DNA from: Rhizobium albus
Lineage (GTDB): Bacteria > Pseudomonadota > Alphaproteobacteria > Rhizobiales > Rhizobiaceae
NCBI GenBank assembly: GCA_030160035.1
Contig: BSNO01000004.1
Span: forward strand, 682,001-746,000
Direction: 5' to 3'
DNA: 64,000 bases
The position numbers were made by a program, and so were the translations under genes. Positions 36,519 through 45,285 of this stretch are shown piece after piece (position 1 is the first letter of the stretch; the number at the start of each line of letters is the position of its first letter). The notes below the pieces were generated by a model. It saw only the letters and a list, made by a program, of their open reading frames with translations. It was not told the origin of the DNA and did not search any database.

Positions 36519-36788
36519 TTAATCGAGCAGCGGATCGAGGAAGAAGCGGCGGTTGGGTTCGGCGGGTGGAATGTCAGCCGAGCTGTTGCGCGAGCCGCCG
36601 ATCACGCCCGACAGGCGATTGGCATCCGCATCGGGCTGCTGAACCTCTGCCTGCGCCTGCGGCGCACCGGAAAGCGCTGGCCGGTCAAGCGGCGCCTTGC
36701 GACCGCAGGCTGTCAGCGCAAGGCCTGCCGCCACTGTGATGATGAGAAGGCGCGCTGTCGCGTTGGCGGTCGTTTTCTGGCCGGTCAT
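36519..36788 (-). CDS. lptM: LptM-like lipoprotein
   Basis: An 89-residue lipoprotein with an N-terminal signal ending in the lipobox LTAC (Cys28), followed by GRKAPLDRP, the hallmark of the small LptM/YifL family. LptM assists disulfide maturation of the LPS translocon LptDE. The C-terminal part is Pro/Ala-rich and variable. Position between argH and lysA is the standard one in rhizobia. The dsbB and tlpA genes in this window also belong to thiol chemistry, but no direct link is shown. Confidence 0.82.
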   Translation of the reverse strand: MTGQKTTANATARLLIITVAAGLALTACGRKAPLDRPALSGAPQAQAEVQQPDADANRLSGVIGGSRNSSADIPPAEPNRRFFLDPLLD

Positions 36789-36882
36789 CGTCTCTTGTCT
36801 CCGGATGATGCCGCGTCTTTTAGCCGATGCCGTGCGTCATGTGCAATGCGAGCAGAACGCACGCCTTTGTGTGTTGGGATGT

Positions 36883-36932
36883 CGCGTTCCCGAACGATGA
36901 ACCGGCATCCACTTCAGCTGGCAACGCTCTAG
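36883..36932 (-). repeat. RIME-like palindromic repeat, copy 4 (inverted, diverged)
   Basis: Reverse-complement relative of the elements at 21635, 47452 and 51049. Readable landmarks on the plus strand are GATGAACCGG, ATCCACTTCA and AACGCTCTAG. Several substitutions break the outer stem. Its end supplies the argH stop codon (36929-36931), so the repeat overlaps the 3' end of the gene. Confidence 0.7.
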
Positions 36933-38332
36933 AGCCGTTCGCGCCACCAGGCGATCTGGCTGCGCACCTGATCGGGCGCCGTTCCGCCAAACGATTTGCG
37001 GCTGGCGACCGAGGCTTCGACGTAGAGCACGTTGAAGACATCGTCGGTGATCGACGCATGGATCGCCTGCAGCGCGTCGAGCGGCAGATCCGAAAGCGTG
37101 CAGCCCTTCTCATCCGCGAGCGCGACTGCGCGTCCCGTGACATGGTGCGCTTCGCGGAAGGGCAGGCCGGCTTCGCGCACCAGCCAGTCGGCAAGGTCCG
37201 TGGCGGTGGAATGGCCCGAGCCGGCCGCCGCGCGCATCGATTGCGCGTCGACCTTGAGGTCGCGGATCATGCCCGTCATGGCGGCGATGCTGAGCTCCAG
37301 GCTTTCGGCTGCGTCGAACACCTGCTCCTTGTCTTCCTGCATGTCCTTGGAATAGGCGAGTGGCAGACCCTTCATCACCGTCAGCAGCGCGATCAGCGAG
37401 CCATTGATACGGCCGGTCTTTGCACGCACCAGTTCGGCTGCATCCGGGTTCTTCTTCTGCGGCATGATAGACGAGCCGGTGGAAAACGCATCCGACAGCG
37501 TCACGAAATGGAACTGCGGCGTCGACCAGATGACGATCTCTTCTGCCAGCCGCGACAGATGCGTGGCAGCGATCGAAGCGGTCGTCAGGAACTCCAGCGC
37601 GAAGTCACGGTCCGACACCGTGTCGATGGAATTGCGGGTCGGCTCGCGGAAATTCAGCGCAGCGGCGGTCTGATGGCGATCGATCGGATAGCCCGTGCCG
37701 GCAAGTGCGGCGGCACCGAGCGGCGATTCGTCGAGCCGTTCGATCGCATCGCGGACCCGTGAACGGTCGCGGCCGAACATTTCCACATAGGCCATGAGAT
37801 GGTGGCCGAATGTCACGGGCTGGGCCGATTGAAGATGGGTGAAGCCCGGCATGACGGTTTCGGCATGCTCACCGGCGCGCTCGAGAAATGCCTCGATCAG
37901 GCCTGTCAGCGCCGTATCCGTGCGCTGCAGTTCTTCCTTCACCCACAGCCGGAAATCCAGCGCAACCTGGTCGTTGCGCGATCGGGCGGTGTGCAGGCGG
38001 CCCGCTGCAGGACCGATGAGATCGGCGAGCCGCGCCTCGATGTTCATGTGAATATCTTCCAGCCGGCGGGAGAACTGGAACTGCCCCTGCTCGATCTCGC
38101 CAAGGATCGTTTTCAGGCCCTGCGCGATCTTGTCGCGATCCTCAGACGAAATAATGCCCTTATCTGAGAGCATCGCCGCATGGGCAAGCGAGCCGGCGAT
38201 ATCCTGACGGTACAGCTTGCGGTCGAAGTCGATGGAAGCATTGATTTCTTCCATGATCGCAGCCGGACCGGACGCGAAACGCCCACCCCACATCTGGTTC
38301 GACGATTTGCCTTCGGCAGTGTTGTCCGACAT
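36929..38332 (-). CDS. argH: Argininosuccinate lyase
   Basis: Cleaves argininosuccinate to arginine and fumarate, the last step of arginine synthesis. The 467-residue protein has the superfamily signature [18 protein letters not shown], plus [10 protein letters not shown] at the N-terminus and [13 protein letters not shown]. The frame is open upstream to 38479, but ATG 38332 gives the family start. The start is 37 bp from the divergent tlpA. The stop codon falls within a RIME-like repeat. Confidence 0.96.
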   Translation of the reverse strand: MSDNTAEGKSSNQMWGGRFASGPAAIMEEINASIDFDRKLYRQDIAGSLAHAAMLSDKGIISSEDRDKIAQGLKTILGEIEQGQFQFSRRLEDIHMNIEARLADLIGPAAGRLHTARSRNDQVALDFRLWVKEELQRTDTALTGLIEAFLERAGEHAETVMPGFTHLQSAQPVTFGHHLMAYVEMFGRDRSRVRDAIERLDESPLGAAALAGTGYPIDRHQTAAALNFREPTRNSIDTVSDRDFALEFLTTASIAATHLSRLAEEIVIWSTPQFHFVTLSDAFSTGSSIMPQKKNPDAAELVRAKTGRINGSLIALLTVMKGLPLAYSKDMQEDKEQVFDAAESLELSIAAMTGMIRDLKVDAQSMRAAAGSGHSTATDLADWLVREAGLPFREAHHVTGRAVALADEKGCTLSDLPLDALQAIHASITDDVFNVLYVEASVASRKSFGGTAPDQVRSQIAWWRERL

Positions 38333-38369
38333 GTTGAGCCCAACGGTCTGATTGAGAGGGATCGCGAGA

Positions 38370-39056
38370 ATGCAGAGCCTGTCCACCGCGAAACTGGCAA
38401 TCGCCGCCGTCGTTCTTGGTGTCCTGGCTGGTGCCGGGGCGGTATACGTGAAGGGCAGTCCTTCTGGCAATGACCGCACGCCGCCGATGAACGAAGTGGC
38501 GGCCGTTTCGCTTCAAGGCACCACCGAGGCGGCAAGCTGCCCGGCAACCGACGACCGGGTCGCAGCGCTGACCCCTGTCGCCACCGGCGCGGTTGCCGCG
38601 ATGTCGCCCACAGAGACGCCGGTCTCGCTTGCCTCGCTCGGCTTCAAAGGCCCCGACGGCGCGCCGATGACGCTCGGCGATTTCGACGGCAAGACGCTGC
38701 TCGTCAATCTCTGGGCCACATGGTGCGCCCCCTGCCGGGAAGAGATGCCGGATCTCGCCGAGTTGCAGGAGACGATGGGAGACGAAACGTTCGAGGTCGT
38801 GACCGTCAACATCGACTTGGGCGACGAAGAGAAGCCGCGTGCTTTCCTGGAAGAAATCGGCGTCGACAACCTCGCGCTGTACCGCGATGCGTCCATGGGC
38901 ATCTTCAACGACCTCAAGGCCCAGGGCCTCGCCTTCGGCCTTCCCGTGACGCTCCTCATCGACGAAAACTCCTGCCTTATGGCCGCCATGAACGGCCCCG
39001 CCGCCTGGGCCGGCGACGACGCCATCAAGCTGGTGGAGACGGCGAAGGGGATCTAG
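38370..39056 (+). CDS. tlpA: TlpA-family thiol:disulfide oxidoreductase
   Basis: A 228-residue membrane-anchored periplasmic thioredoxin-like protein. An N-terminal anchor (about 7-24) is followed by a spacer and the thioredoxin fold with the redox site [15 protein letters not shown] (CAPC) and the cis-Pro region LPVTLLID. TlpA relatives reduce periplasmic proteins, for example in cytochrome oxidase assembly. ATG 38370 has GAGAGGG at good spacing; an in-frame TTG at 38352 is less likely. Two REP-like palindromes lie downstream. Confidence 0.91.
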   Translation: MQSLSTAKLAIAAVVLGVLAGAGAVYVKGSPSGNDRTPPMNEVAAVSLQGTTEAASCPATDDRVAALTPVATGAVAAMSPTETPVSLASLGFKGPDGAPMTLGDFDGKTLLVNLWATWCAPCREEMPDLAELQETMGDETFEVVTVNIDLGDEEKPRAFLEEIGVDNLALYRDASMGIFNDLKAQGLAFGLPVTLLIDENSCLMAAMNGPAAWAGDDAIKLVETAKGI

Positions 39057-39069
39057 GCGAGTATTGTGG

Positions 39070-39106
39070 CCACCCTCGTCCTTCGACGGGCTCAGGATGA
39101 GGGTGG
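39070..39106 (+). repeat. REP-like palindrome A
   Basis: 37-bp element with arms CCACCCTC and GAGGGTGG and a loop containing CTTCGACGGGCTCAGG. It is preceded by GTGG, also present outside copies B and C. It pairs in inverted orientation with copy B 85 bp away. Confidence 0.88.
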
Positions 39107-39191
39107 AGGTTAATCCGTCTCGACCATGTCCGGGATTGCGTGTGCGTTTCGATGCGAACTTAATGCATCGCTTGCCGAGCCGAAGCTTGCT

Positions 39192-39228
39192 CCACCCTCA
39201 TCCTGAGCCCGTCGAAGGGCGAGGGTGG
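39192..39228 (-). repeat. REP-like palindrome B
   Basis: Reverse complement of copy A with one mismatch. A and B together form a 159-bp inverted pair ending 14 bp from the stop of the GIY-YIG gene. Confidence 0.88.
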
Positions 39229-39242
39229 CCACAGTGATCGTT

Positions 39243-39536
39243 TTAATCCAGTTGCCGACGCGTGCGCGACAATTCGGGCAGCGCTTCATAATCGTACCGC
39301 ATCAAGGCTTCTTTCTTGGCGCGCGACCAGCCCTTGATCTGTCGCTCACGGGCGATTGCGTCGATGATGCGGTCGTAGCATTCGTGAAAAACGAGATGCA
39401 CGGGACGACGCTTCTTCGTGTAGCCGTCGTAGACGCCCTCGTTGTGTTCCCACACGCGCGCCTCGATGTCCTGCTTGGTCAGGCCAGTGTAATAGGAGCC
39501 GTCGGAGCAGCGCAAAATGTAAACGGTGGCTTCCAT
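39243..39536 (-). CDS. GIY-YIG nuclease family protein (COG2827 type)
   Basis: A 97-residue single-domain GIY-YIG nuclease. The motif appears as VYILRC...YYTG near the N-terminus, with the conserved Arg in IEARVWEHN and the catalytic Glu in ARERQIKGW. The tail RAKKEALM is typical of this family. It has no DNA-binding domain. The frame is open through repeat C, but ATG 39536 gives the family start. The gene sits between two inverted pairs of 37-bp palindromes (39070-39228 and 39591-39751), with only 14 and 54 bp spacing. The cellular role of the family is unknown. Confidence 0.85.
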   Translation of the reverse strand: MEATVYILRCSDGSYYTGLTKQDIEARVWEHNEGVYDGYTKKRRPVHLVFHECYDRIIDAIARERQIKGWSRAKKEALMRYDYEALPELSRTRRQLD

Positions 39537-39590
39537 GATTACCCCTTTATCGCGCCGTCCGGTGAGGATGGCATTGAAGCGGCATCGTGG

Positions 39591-39627
39591 CCACCCTCGC
39601 CCTTCGACAAGCTCAGGATGAGGGTAG
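39591..39627 (+). repeat. REP-like palindrome C
   Basis: Same orientation as copy A. The right arm is GAGGGTAG, with one change that weakens the stem end. It is preceded by CGTGG. Confidence 0.86.
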
Positions 39628-39714
39628 GCGGTCGTGCCGCGCAAGTGTCCAGATCAACTCGTCTGTTTGATCAGCAATACGGCTGATGCTGGCAGCGGCA
39701 GAACAACCCTTCCT

Positions 39715-39751
39715 CCACCCTCATCCTGAGCCTGTCGAAGGGCGAGGGTGG
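39715..39751 (-). repeat. REP-like palindrome D
   Basis: Same orientation as copy B, with perfect CCACCCTC / GAGGGTGG arms. With copy C it forms a 161-bp inverted pair. It ends 22 bp before the stop of the dehydrogenase gene. Confidence 0.88.
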
Positions 39752-39773
39752 CCCGGATGTGTCCGGAAAAGTC

Positions 39774-40655
39774 CTACCGCGTTGGAACGGGCACTTCACC
39801 GCGATAATCGTAGAACCCGCGGCCGGATTTGCGGCCGAGCCAGCCGGCTTCGACGTATTTTACGAGGAGCGGGCAGGGGCGGTATTTGCTGTCGGCGAGG
39901 CCGTCATAAAGCACCTGCATGATCGAGAGGCAGGTGTCGAGGCCGATGAAGTCGGCGAGTTGCAGCGGACCCATCGGGTGGTTGGCACCGAGCTTCATCG
40001 CGGTGTCGATCGCTTCGACGGTGCCGACACCCTCGTAGAGCGTATAGATCGCCTCATTGATCATCGGCAGCAGGATGCGGTTGACGATGAAGGCCGGGAA
40101 GTCTTCCGCAACCGTGATCGTCTTGTCGAGCGAGGCGACGAACTTATTGGCGGACTGGAACGTCTCGTCTTCCGTTGCGATGCCGCGGACCAGCTCCACC
40201 AGCTTCATCACCGGAACCGGGTTCATGAAGTGAATGCCGATGAAGCGTTCGGGCCTGTCGGTGGCCGAGGCGAGCCGTGTGATGGACAGTGACGAAGTGT
40301 TGGTGGCGAGGATCGCTTCCGGATTGAGAGCCGGGCACAGCTGCTGGTAGATCTTGCGCTTGACGGTTTCGTCTTCCGTCGCGGCCTCGATGACGAGATC
40401 CATCGACGCCAGATCGTCCATGGTGGGAGCGGCTTTGATCAGCGACAGCGCCTTGCTGCGCTCTTCTTCCGGCAGCTTTGCCGAGGATACCTGGCGCGCG
40501 AGGTTGCCGTTGATCGTCGCGAGCCCCGCTTCGATGCGCTCGGTCGTCACATCGTGAAGACGGACGTCATACCCAGCAAGAGCACAGACCTGGGCGATGC
40601 CGCAGCCCATCTGTCCCGCGCCCACCACGCCCACGCTACGAATTGTGCTGGTCAT
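39774..40655 (-). CDS. 3-hydroxybutyryl-CoA dehydrogenase
   Basis: NAD-dependent oxidation of 3-hydroxyacyl-CoA (or the reverse reduction) in short-chain acyl-CoA metabolism. The 293-residue protein has the Rossmann motif VGVVGAGQMGCGIAQ, NTSSLSIT, the signature GIHFMNPVPVMKLVEL, FIVNRILLPMINEA, and GPLQLADFIGLD. ATG 40655 is chosen over a longer open frame. It lies 105 bp downstream of etfA on the same strand. Electrons from a linked acyl-CoA dehydrogenase would pass to ETF, which fits the arrangement. Confidence 0.94.
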   Translation of the reverse strand: MTSTIRSVGVVGAGQMGCGIAQVCALAGYDVRLHDVTTERIEAGLATINGNLARQVSSAKLPEEERSKALSLIKAAPTMDDLASMDLVIEAATEDETVKRKIYQQLCPALNPEAILATNTSSLSITRLASATDRPERFIGIHFMNPVPVMKLVELVRGIATEDETFQSANKFVASLDKTITVAEDFPAFIVNRILLPMINEAIYTLYEGVGTVEAIDTAMKLGANHPMGPLQLADFIGLDTCLSIMQVLYDGLADSKYRPCPLLVKYVEAGWLGRKSGRGFYDYRGEVPVPTR

Positions 40656-40760
40656 TGACCCTCTGGTTCCGCCATGTCCTGAAAGAATGAGGGAAACTAG
40701 CGTGGCCGGGTGGCATGCGTCCACCCCGGCCAGCGCTCTAATGTGCAAATCGGCGGGTGG

Positions 40761-41690
40761 TCAGAGCGCTTTTTCGAGTTCCGGAAGCGCCGTGAAGAGA
40801 TCGGCGACCAGACCGTAATCGGCGACCTGGAAGATCGGTGCCTCTTCGTCCTTGTTGATCGCGACGATCACCTTGGAATCCTTCATGCCGGCGAGGTGCT
40901 GGATCGCGCCGGAGATGCCGCAGGCAATGTAGAGATCGGGCGCAACCACCTTGCCGGTCTGGCCGACCTGCCAGTCGTTCGGCGCGTAGCCGGCGTCGAC
41001 GGCAGCGCGCGAAGCGCCGACGGCTGCGCCGAGCTTGTCGGCAAGCGGCAGCATCACTTCCTCGAACTTCTCCTTGGAGCCGAGCGCACGCCCGCCGGAA
41101 ACGATGATCTTCGCGGAGGTCAGTTCCGGACGATCGGTTTCGGCAATCGCCTCGCCGACGAAGGACGACACGCCCGGATTGTCACCGGCGTCGATTGTCT
41201 CGACGCTCGCCGAGCCGCCCTCGCCAGCCGCCTGGAAAGAGGCGGTGCGCACGGTGATCACCTTCTTCGCGTCGGTCGTCTGCACGGTCTGCAGCGCGTT
41301 GCCGGCATAGATCGGCCGCTTGAAGGTCGTCGCGTCGATGACCTCGATGATGTCGGACAATTGCATCACGTCGAGCAGCGCAGCGACGCGCGGAAGCACG
41401 TTCTTGCCCATGGTGGTCGCAGGCGCGATGACCGTGTCGTAGTTGGCGGCGAGCTTCGCGATCAGTGCCGCGGTCGGCTCGGCGAGGCGGTGTTCCAGGC
41501 TGTCGGCATCGGCCAGCAAAACCTTGGCGACACCCTCAAGCTTGGCAGCTGCGTCGGCGGCGGCCTGCGCGCCCTTGCCGGCGACGAGGACGTGGACGTC
41601 TCCACCGATCTTGGATGCAGCCGAAAGCGCCTTCGCCGTCTGGTCGGAAAGCGTTGCATTGTCGTGTTCAGCGACGAGAAGAATGGTCAT
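40761..41690 (-). CDS. etfA: Electron transfer flavoprotein subunit alpha
   Basis: FAD-binding subunit of ETF, which carries electrons from acyl-CoA dehydrogenases to ETF:ubiquinone oxidoreductase. The 309-residue protein has LVAEHDN at the N-terminus and the C-terminal FAD signature regions [46 protein letters not shown] and [15 protein letters not shown] (seen in order). Length fits mitochondrial-type EtfA. It follows etfB by 84 bp. Confidence 0.96.
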   Translation of the reverse strand: MTILLVAEHDNATLSDQTAKALSAASKIGGDVHVLVAGKGAQAAADAAAKLEGVAKVLLADADSLEHRLAEPTAALIAKLAANYDTVIAPATTMGKNVLPRVAALLDVMQLSDIIEVIDATTFKRPIYAGNALQTVQTTDAKKVITVRTASFQAAGEGGSASVETIDAGDNPGVSSFVGEAIAETDRPELTSAKIIVSGGRALGSKEKFEEVMLPLADKLGAAVGASRAAVDAGYAPNDWQVGQTGKVVAPDLYIACGISGAIQHLAGMKDSKVIVAINKDEEAPIFQVADYGLVADLFTALPELEKAL

Positions 41691-41774
41691 CTGTCGTTTC
41701 TCCCTTGAGCGCGTTGGCGGGCTCAAGGCGTCGCGGTCTTTCGACCGAGCCTCGGGCCAACGCTGAAAATCACA

Positions 41775-42524
41775 TCAAAGCACGCCGGCTTCGTTCTTGA
41801 GCTTCTGCACGAGTTCCTCGACGGAGCCGACCTTGACCCCTGCCGATCGGCCGGCGGGTTCCTCGGTCTTCAGGACCTTGAGGCGCGGCGCGGTGTCGAT
41901 CCCGAAATCAGCCGGCGTCTTCTTGTCGAGCGGCTTCTTCTTGGCCTTCATGATGTTCGGCAGCGATGCATAGCGTGGTTCGTTGAGGCGCAGATCCGTC
42001 GTCACGACGGCTGGCAGCTTCAGCTCCACGGTCTGCAGGCCGCCATCGACTTCGCGGGTCACATTGACCTTGCCATCGCCGAGTTCGACCTTGGAGGCAA
42101 AGGTACCCTGACCCCAGCCGAGCAGCGCCGAAAGCATCTGGCCGGTCTGGTTCGAGTCGTCGTCGATCGCCTGCTTGCCGAGAATGACGAGATTGGGATT
42201 TTCTTCCGCCACGACGGCCTTGAGCAGCTTGGCGACGGCCAGCGGCTCGACCACGTCGTCGGTCTGGATCAGGAGCGCGCGGTCGGCACCCATGGCAAGC
42301 CCGGTGCGCAGCGTTTCCTCGGCCTTTGCCGGACCGACGGAGACGACGACGACTTCCTCGGCCTTGCCGGCTTCCTTGAGCCGCAACGCCTCTTCGACGG
42401 CGATCTCATCGAACGGGTTCATCGACATCTTCACGTTGTTCAGTTCGACGCCTGAACCGTCCGCCTTGACGCGGATCTTCACGTTGTAATCGACCACCCT
42501 TTTTACCGGCACGAGGATCTTCAT
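41775..42524 (-). CDS. etfB: Electron transfer flavoprotein subunit beta
   Basis: AMP-binding beta subunit of ETF. The 249-residue protein begins [19 protein letters not shown], and has [17 protein letters not shown], the AMP-binding segment [21 protein letters not shown], and [16 protein letters not shown] near the end. The ATG at 42524 matches the family; an earlier open frame is ignored. A LiuR-like dyad lies about 150 bp upstream. First gene of an etfB-etfA-hbd cluster. Confidence 0.96.
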   Translation of the reverse strand: MKILVPVKRVVDYNVKIRVKADGSGVELNNVKMSMNPFDEIAVEEALRLKEAGKAEEVVVVSVGPAKAEETLRTGLAMGADRALLIQTDDVVEPLAVAKLLKAVVAEENPNLVILGKQAIDDDSNQTGQMLSALLGWGQGTFASKVELGDGKVNVTREVDGGLQTVELKLPAVVTTDLRLNEPRYASLPNIMKAKKKPLDKKTPADFGIDTAPRLKVLKTEEPAGRSAGVKVGSVEELVQKLKNEAGVL

Positions 42525-42673
42525 TCTCTTCCCTTTCTCAAACGCGGTCTTCGACGCGGACAGGCTGTTTATCAGCGCATTGTCACCGACAGGCGCCCGA
42601 TTTGCGACATGCATACGCCAATCGCCGGGGATTTCAATCGCAGCCGGTGCCGCTCGACTGGGTCGAGCACTAG

Positions 42674-42689
42674 CTTACGCTTACGTAAA
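42674..42689. promoter_or_regulatory. LiuR-like dyad upstream of etfBA
   Basis: CTTACGCTTACGTAAA contains the inverted repeat TTACG / CGTAA (four-base spacer on the minus strand). It is close to the TTTACGTTTACGTAAA-type site I recall for the MerR-family regulator LiuR of branched-chain amino acid and acyl-CoA catabolism. It is 150 bp before the etfB start and abuts the stop of the rhomboid gene. Confidence 0.4.
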
Positions 42690-42691
42690 AG

Positions 42692-43432
42692 TCAAACGTC
42701 GCGGCGGATGGCGGGCACCACCGTCACGGCGCGTGGCCGCACGATCCGGCGGTCGAAAAGCGGCACGTCGCGCCGCTTCATCAGGGGCAACAGCACCAGC
42801 CCGGCGATGATGCCACCTGCATGTGCGGCCCAGGAAACTTCGCCACCGATATCGATGACGAGCATGCCGAACTGGTAGGCGATCCACGCGATGAGCGCCA
42901 AATAGGCAGGGACGGGCACGGGAATGCGGCCGAAGACGAGGACCCAGAGTCTGACGCGCGGATGAAGCAGGAGATAGGCGGCCACCACGCCCGAGGCGGC
43001 ACCGGACGCGCCGATCAACGGCACCTCGGAAAAGGGATAGAGAAACCCGTGCGCCATCGCAGCGGCGGCAGCGCAGACGAGGTAGAAGAGGAGGAAGCGC
43101 ACATGCCCCATCGCATCCTCGACATTGTCGCCGAACACCCAGAGAAAGGCCATGTTGCCCGCAAGGTGCAGAAGACCGCCATGCAGGAAGGCATAGGTGA
43201 TGTAGGTTGCAGCGTCGGGCACGATGGCCAGCGCCGGCGCAAGATCGAGATGGCCGTTGGCCACTGCGGGAATGTAGCCGAGACCGTAGACCGTCGCGAG
43301 CACCGCTTCGCTGTCGAGCCCGTCCATCGCCGTCGTGAGATAGATGATGACGTTGGCGGCGATCAGTCCGAGGGTGACCACCTGCAGCCGGATGTGCCGA
43401 AGATCGTTGGCGTCGTGGATCGGAACGAACAT
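42692..43432 (-). CDS. Rhomboid-family intramembrane serine protease
   Basis: A 246-residue protein with about seven hydrophobic segments. The catalytic pair is visible: Ser in GASGAASG and His in WAAHAGGIIAG, with the upstream HGGLLHLAGNMAFLWVFGD block that holds the oxyanion-helper residues. The substrate is unknown. ATG 43432 with GGGAG five bases upstream is chosen over a GTG at 43438. Transcribed toward etfB. Confidence 0.92.
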   Translation of the reverse strand: MFVPIHDANDLRHIRLQVVTLGLIAANVIIYLTTAMDGLDSEAVLATVYGLGYIPAVANGHLDLAPALAIVPDAATYITYAFLHGGLLHLAGNMAFLWVFGDNVEDAMGHVRFLLFYLVCAAAAAMAHGFLYPFSEVPLIGASGAASGVVAAYLLLHPRVRLWVLVFGRIPVPVPAYLALIAWIAYQFGMLVIDIGGEVSWAAHAGGIIAGLVLLPLMKRRDVPLFDRRIVRPRAVTVVPAIRRDV

Positions 43433-43460
43433 CGCCACTCCCGATGGCTGGTTTCAGGCG

Positions 43461-44033
43461 TCAGCGGTTCTTGCCTGGAACCCACAGAACGTCGCCTGCG
43501 CCATTGTCGTTGGCATGGCGTGCTGCGACGAACAGGAAATCCGAGACGCGGTTGATGTAGCGCAGCGCTTCGGGATTGATCGTCTCCCTGGCCGCAAGCG
43601 TCACCATCGCCCGTTCTGCGCGGCGTGCAATCGTGCGCGCAAGGTGGAGGTGGGTGGCGAGCGGGGAGCCGGCCGGCAGCACAAAGGATTTCAACGGCTC
43701 GAGATCCGCATTCAGCCGATCGATTTCCGTTTCCAGCCAGTCGACCTGGGCTGCAACGATGCGCAGAGGCTCGTAGTCCAGTTTCTCGTCAGTATGGGGC
43801 GTGGCGAGGTCGGCGCCGAGATCGAAGAAGTCGTTCTGGATGCGCGAGAGCACCGCATCGAGTTCGCTCCCCTGCGTGTGGAGCCGCGCCATCCCGATCG
43901 TGCAATTGGCCTCGTCGACGGTGCCGAACGCTTCAATGCGGGCGTCGTCCTTGGCGCGCCGATCACCGCTGACAAGGCCGGTGCTGCCGTCGTCTCCGGT
44001 GCGCGTGTAGATCTTGTTCAGTCGAACCATCAT
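43461..44033 (-). CDS. Cob(I)yrinic acid a,c-diamide adenosyltransferase (PduO type)
   Basis: ATP:cob(I)alamin adenosyltransferase making the adenosyl cofactor. The 190-residue PduO-type protein begins with MVRLNKIYTRTGDDGSTGL, and has FDLGADLATP and the signature FVLPAGSPLATHLHLARTIARRAER. It complements cobS/cobT in this window, together indicating aerobic cobalamin synthesis plus activation. Start is one of two adjacent ATG codons. The rhomboid gene follows 28 bp downstream. Confidence 0.94.
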   Translation of the reverse strand: MMVRLNKIYTRTGDDGSTGLVSGDRRAKDDARIEAFGTVDEANCTIGMARLHTQGSELDAVLSRIQNDFFDLGADLATPHTDEKLDYEPLRIVAAQVDWLETEIDRLNADLEPLKSFVLPAGSPLATHLHLARTIARRAERAMVTLAARETINPEALRYINRVSDFLFVAARHANDNGAGDVLWVPGKNR

Positions 44034-44060
44034 TCGTCCCCCCGCATTCTCGCTGCGCGA

Positions 44061-44258
44061 TCAGCGCCCGCCATTCGTCAGCAACAGCGTCACCACGATG
44101 AGAACGATCGCGATGAACTGCAGGAGAATGCGCATCTGCATCAGCTTGTTCGACGTGACGCCATCGCCGCCCCGCATCATGTGAAACAAGCCGCGCACGA
44201 GCACGACCGCGACGGCGGCCATGACGATGATGGCGAGGGCGTAAGTGATGTTTTCCAT
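44061..44258 (-). CDS. Twin-transmembrane small protein (HIG1-like)
   Basis: A 65-residue protein with two transmembrane helices (about 5-24 and 44-61) separated by a loop with the conserved MRGGDGVTSNKLMQMRILLQ segment. This fits the twin-transmembrane small protein group related to the HIG1 domain, associated in other systems with respiratory complexes. It is 27 bp upstream of the PduO gene on the same strand, a conserved pairing in Hyphomicrobiales. Function is not established here. Confidence 0.82.
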   Translation of the reverse strand: MENITYALAIIVMAAVAVVLVRGLFHMMRGGDGVTSNKLMQMRILLQFIAIVLIVVTLLLTNGGR

Positions 44259-44367
44259 ATCAGGTTACTTCTTGCGCTGTGGCGTATGAGAACACCACAC
44301 ATAGGACGTTGCGCCTGCTTTGCCACATTCCATCCGCTCACGGAAAGTGTGTCGCAATGACGCCATG

Positions 44368-45204
44368 TCAGGGCTCCTGCCGGGCCAGCATGTTGTAGAA
44401 GAAGCCTGCCGGCAAAATGCGCTTCATCGCGACGCCGAGCTTGGCCGGACGTGTGACCGCATAATGCGGCCGTGGTTTCGGAGAATTCAGCGCGTGGGTC
44501 AGAACGGCATGCACGGCATCCGGGCCGAGCTTGTTCTTGGACTTGACCCCACCTTGGCGCAGGCGGGCAAGCTGTTTTTCATACGCGGGGCGATGAACCG
44601 AGTTCTCGATGTCGATGTATTTATCCACGTAGCGCAGCGCGTTGATCGCGATCTTCGATTCGATCGGGCCCGGCTCGATCAGGCTGACATGGATGCCGGA
44701 GCCCGTCAGTTCCATGCGCATGGTGAGACTGAGCGCCTCGATCGCATGTTTCGATGCATTGTATGCCCCACGGTAAGGCATCGGAACCAGGCCGAGGATG
44801 GAAGAGCACTGCACAATGCGGCCATGTCCCTGTGCGCGCATGACCGGCACGATGCGCCGCGTGAGATCGTGCCACCCGAAGACATTCGCCTCGAACTGCT
44901 CGCGCAATGCTTCGACCGGCAGGTCTTCCACCGCGCCGGGCTGGCTATAGGCGCCATTGTTGAAGACCGCGTCGAGCGTGCCACCTGTCGCAGCCATGAC
45001 GGTCTCGAAAAGCGTCGCGATCGAGGTCGCGTCGCGGTAGTCCAGTTGAAAGGCCTCGATCCCTTCGGCTGCAAGTGCCGCAAGGTCGGCGTCGGTGCGG
45101 GCAGTGGCCAGCACGCGCCAGCCCTCAGCCTTCAAGGCCCGTGCGCAATAGGCGCCGATGCCCGATGAGCATCCGGTTAAGAGAATGGAACGTATTTGTG
45201 TCAT
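44368..45204 (-). CDS. Short-chain dehydrogenase/reductase
   Basis: A 278-residue classical SDR. It has the cofactor motif TGCSSGIGAYCARAL, FNNGAYSQPG in place of NNAG, the catalytic Ser in VQCSSILGL and the YNASK motif (YRGAYNASKHAIE). The C-terminal extension suits the 17-beta-HSD-like or oxidoreductase group. Substrate unknown. ATG 45204 is used though the frame continues upstream over the BrkB gene. It diverges from BrkB with about 80 bp between starts. Confidence 0.88.
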   Translation of the reverse strand: MTQIRSILLTGCSSGIGAYCARALKAEGWRVLATARTDADLAALAAEGIEAFQLDYRDATSIATLFETVMAATGGTLDAVFNNGAYSQPGAVEDLPVEALREQFEANVFGWHDLTRRIVPVMRAQGHGRIVQCSSILGLVPMPYRGAYNASKHAIEALSLTMRMELTGSGIHVSLIEPGPIESKIAINALRYVDKYIDIENSVHRPAYEKQLARLRQGGVKSKNKLGPDAVHAVLTHALNSPKPRPHYAVTRPAKLGVAMKRILPAGFFYNMLARQEP

Positions 45205-45285
45205 GCTTGATGCACCGCTTGATGAGATGGGCGCGGAACGGTGCGCATTGCCGAACCGCCTGGGCTGAAGTGCGACTTTACGAGA

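Noticed and set aside
39070-39751. Repeats around the GIY-YIG gene as a CRISPR array
   Set aside because: Only four copies in alternating orientation, internally palindromic, with spacers of unequal size and a gene between; no cas genes.
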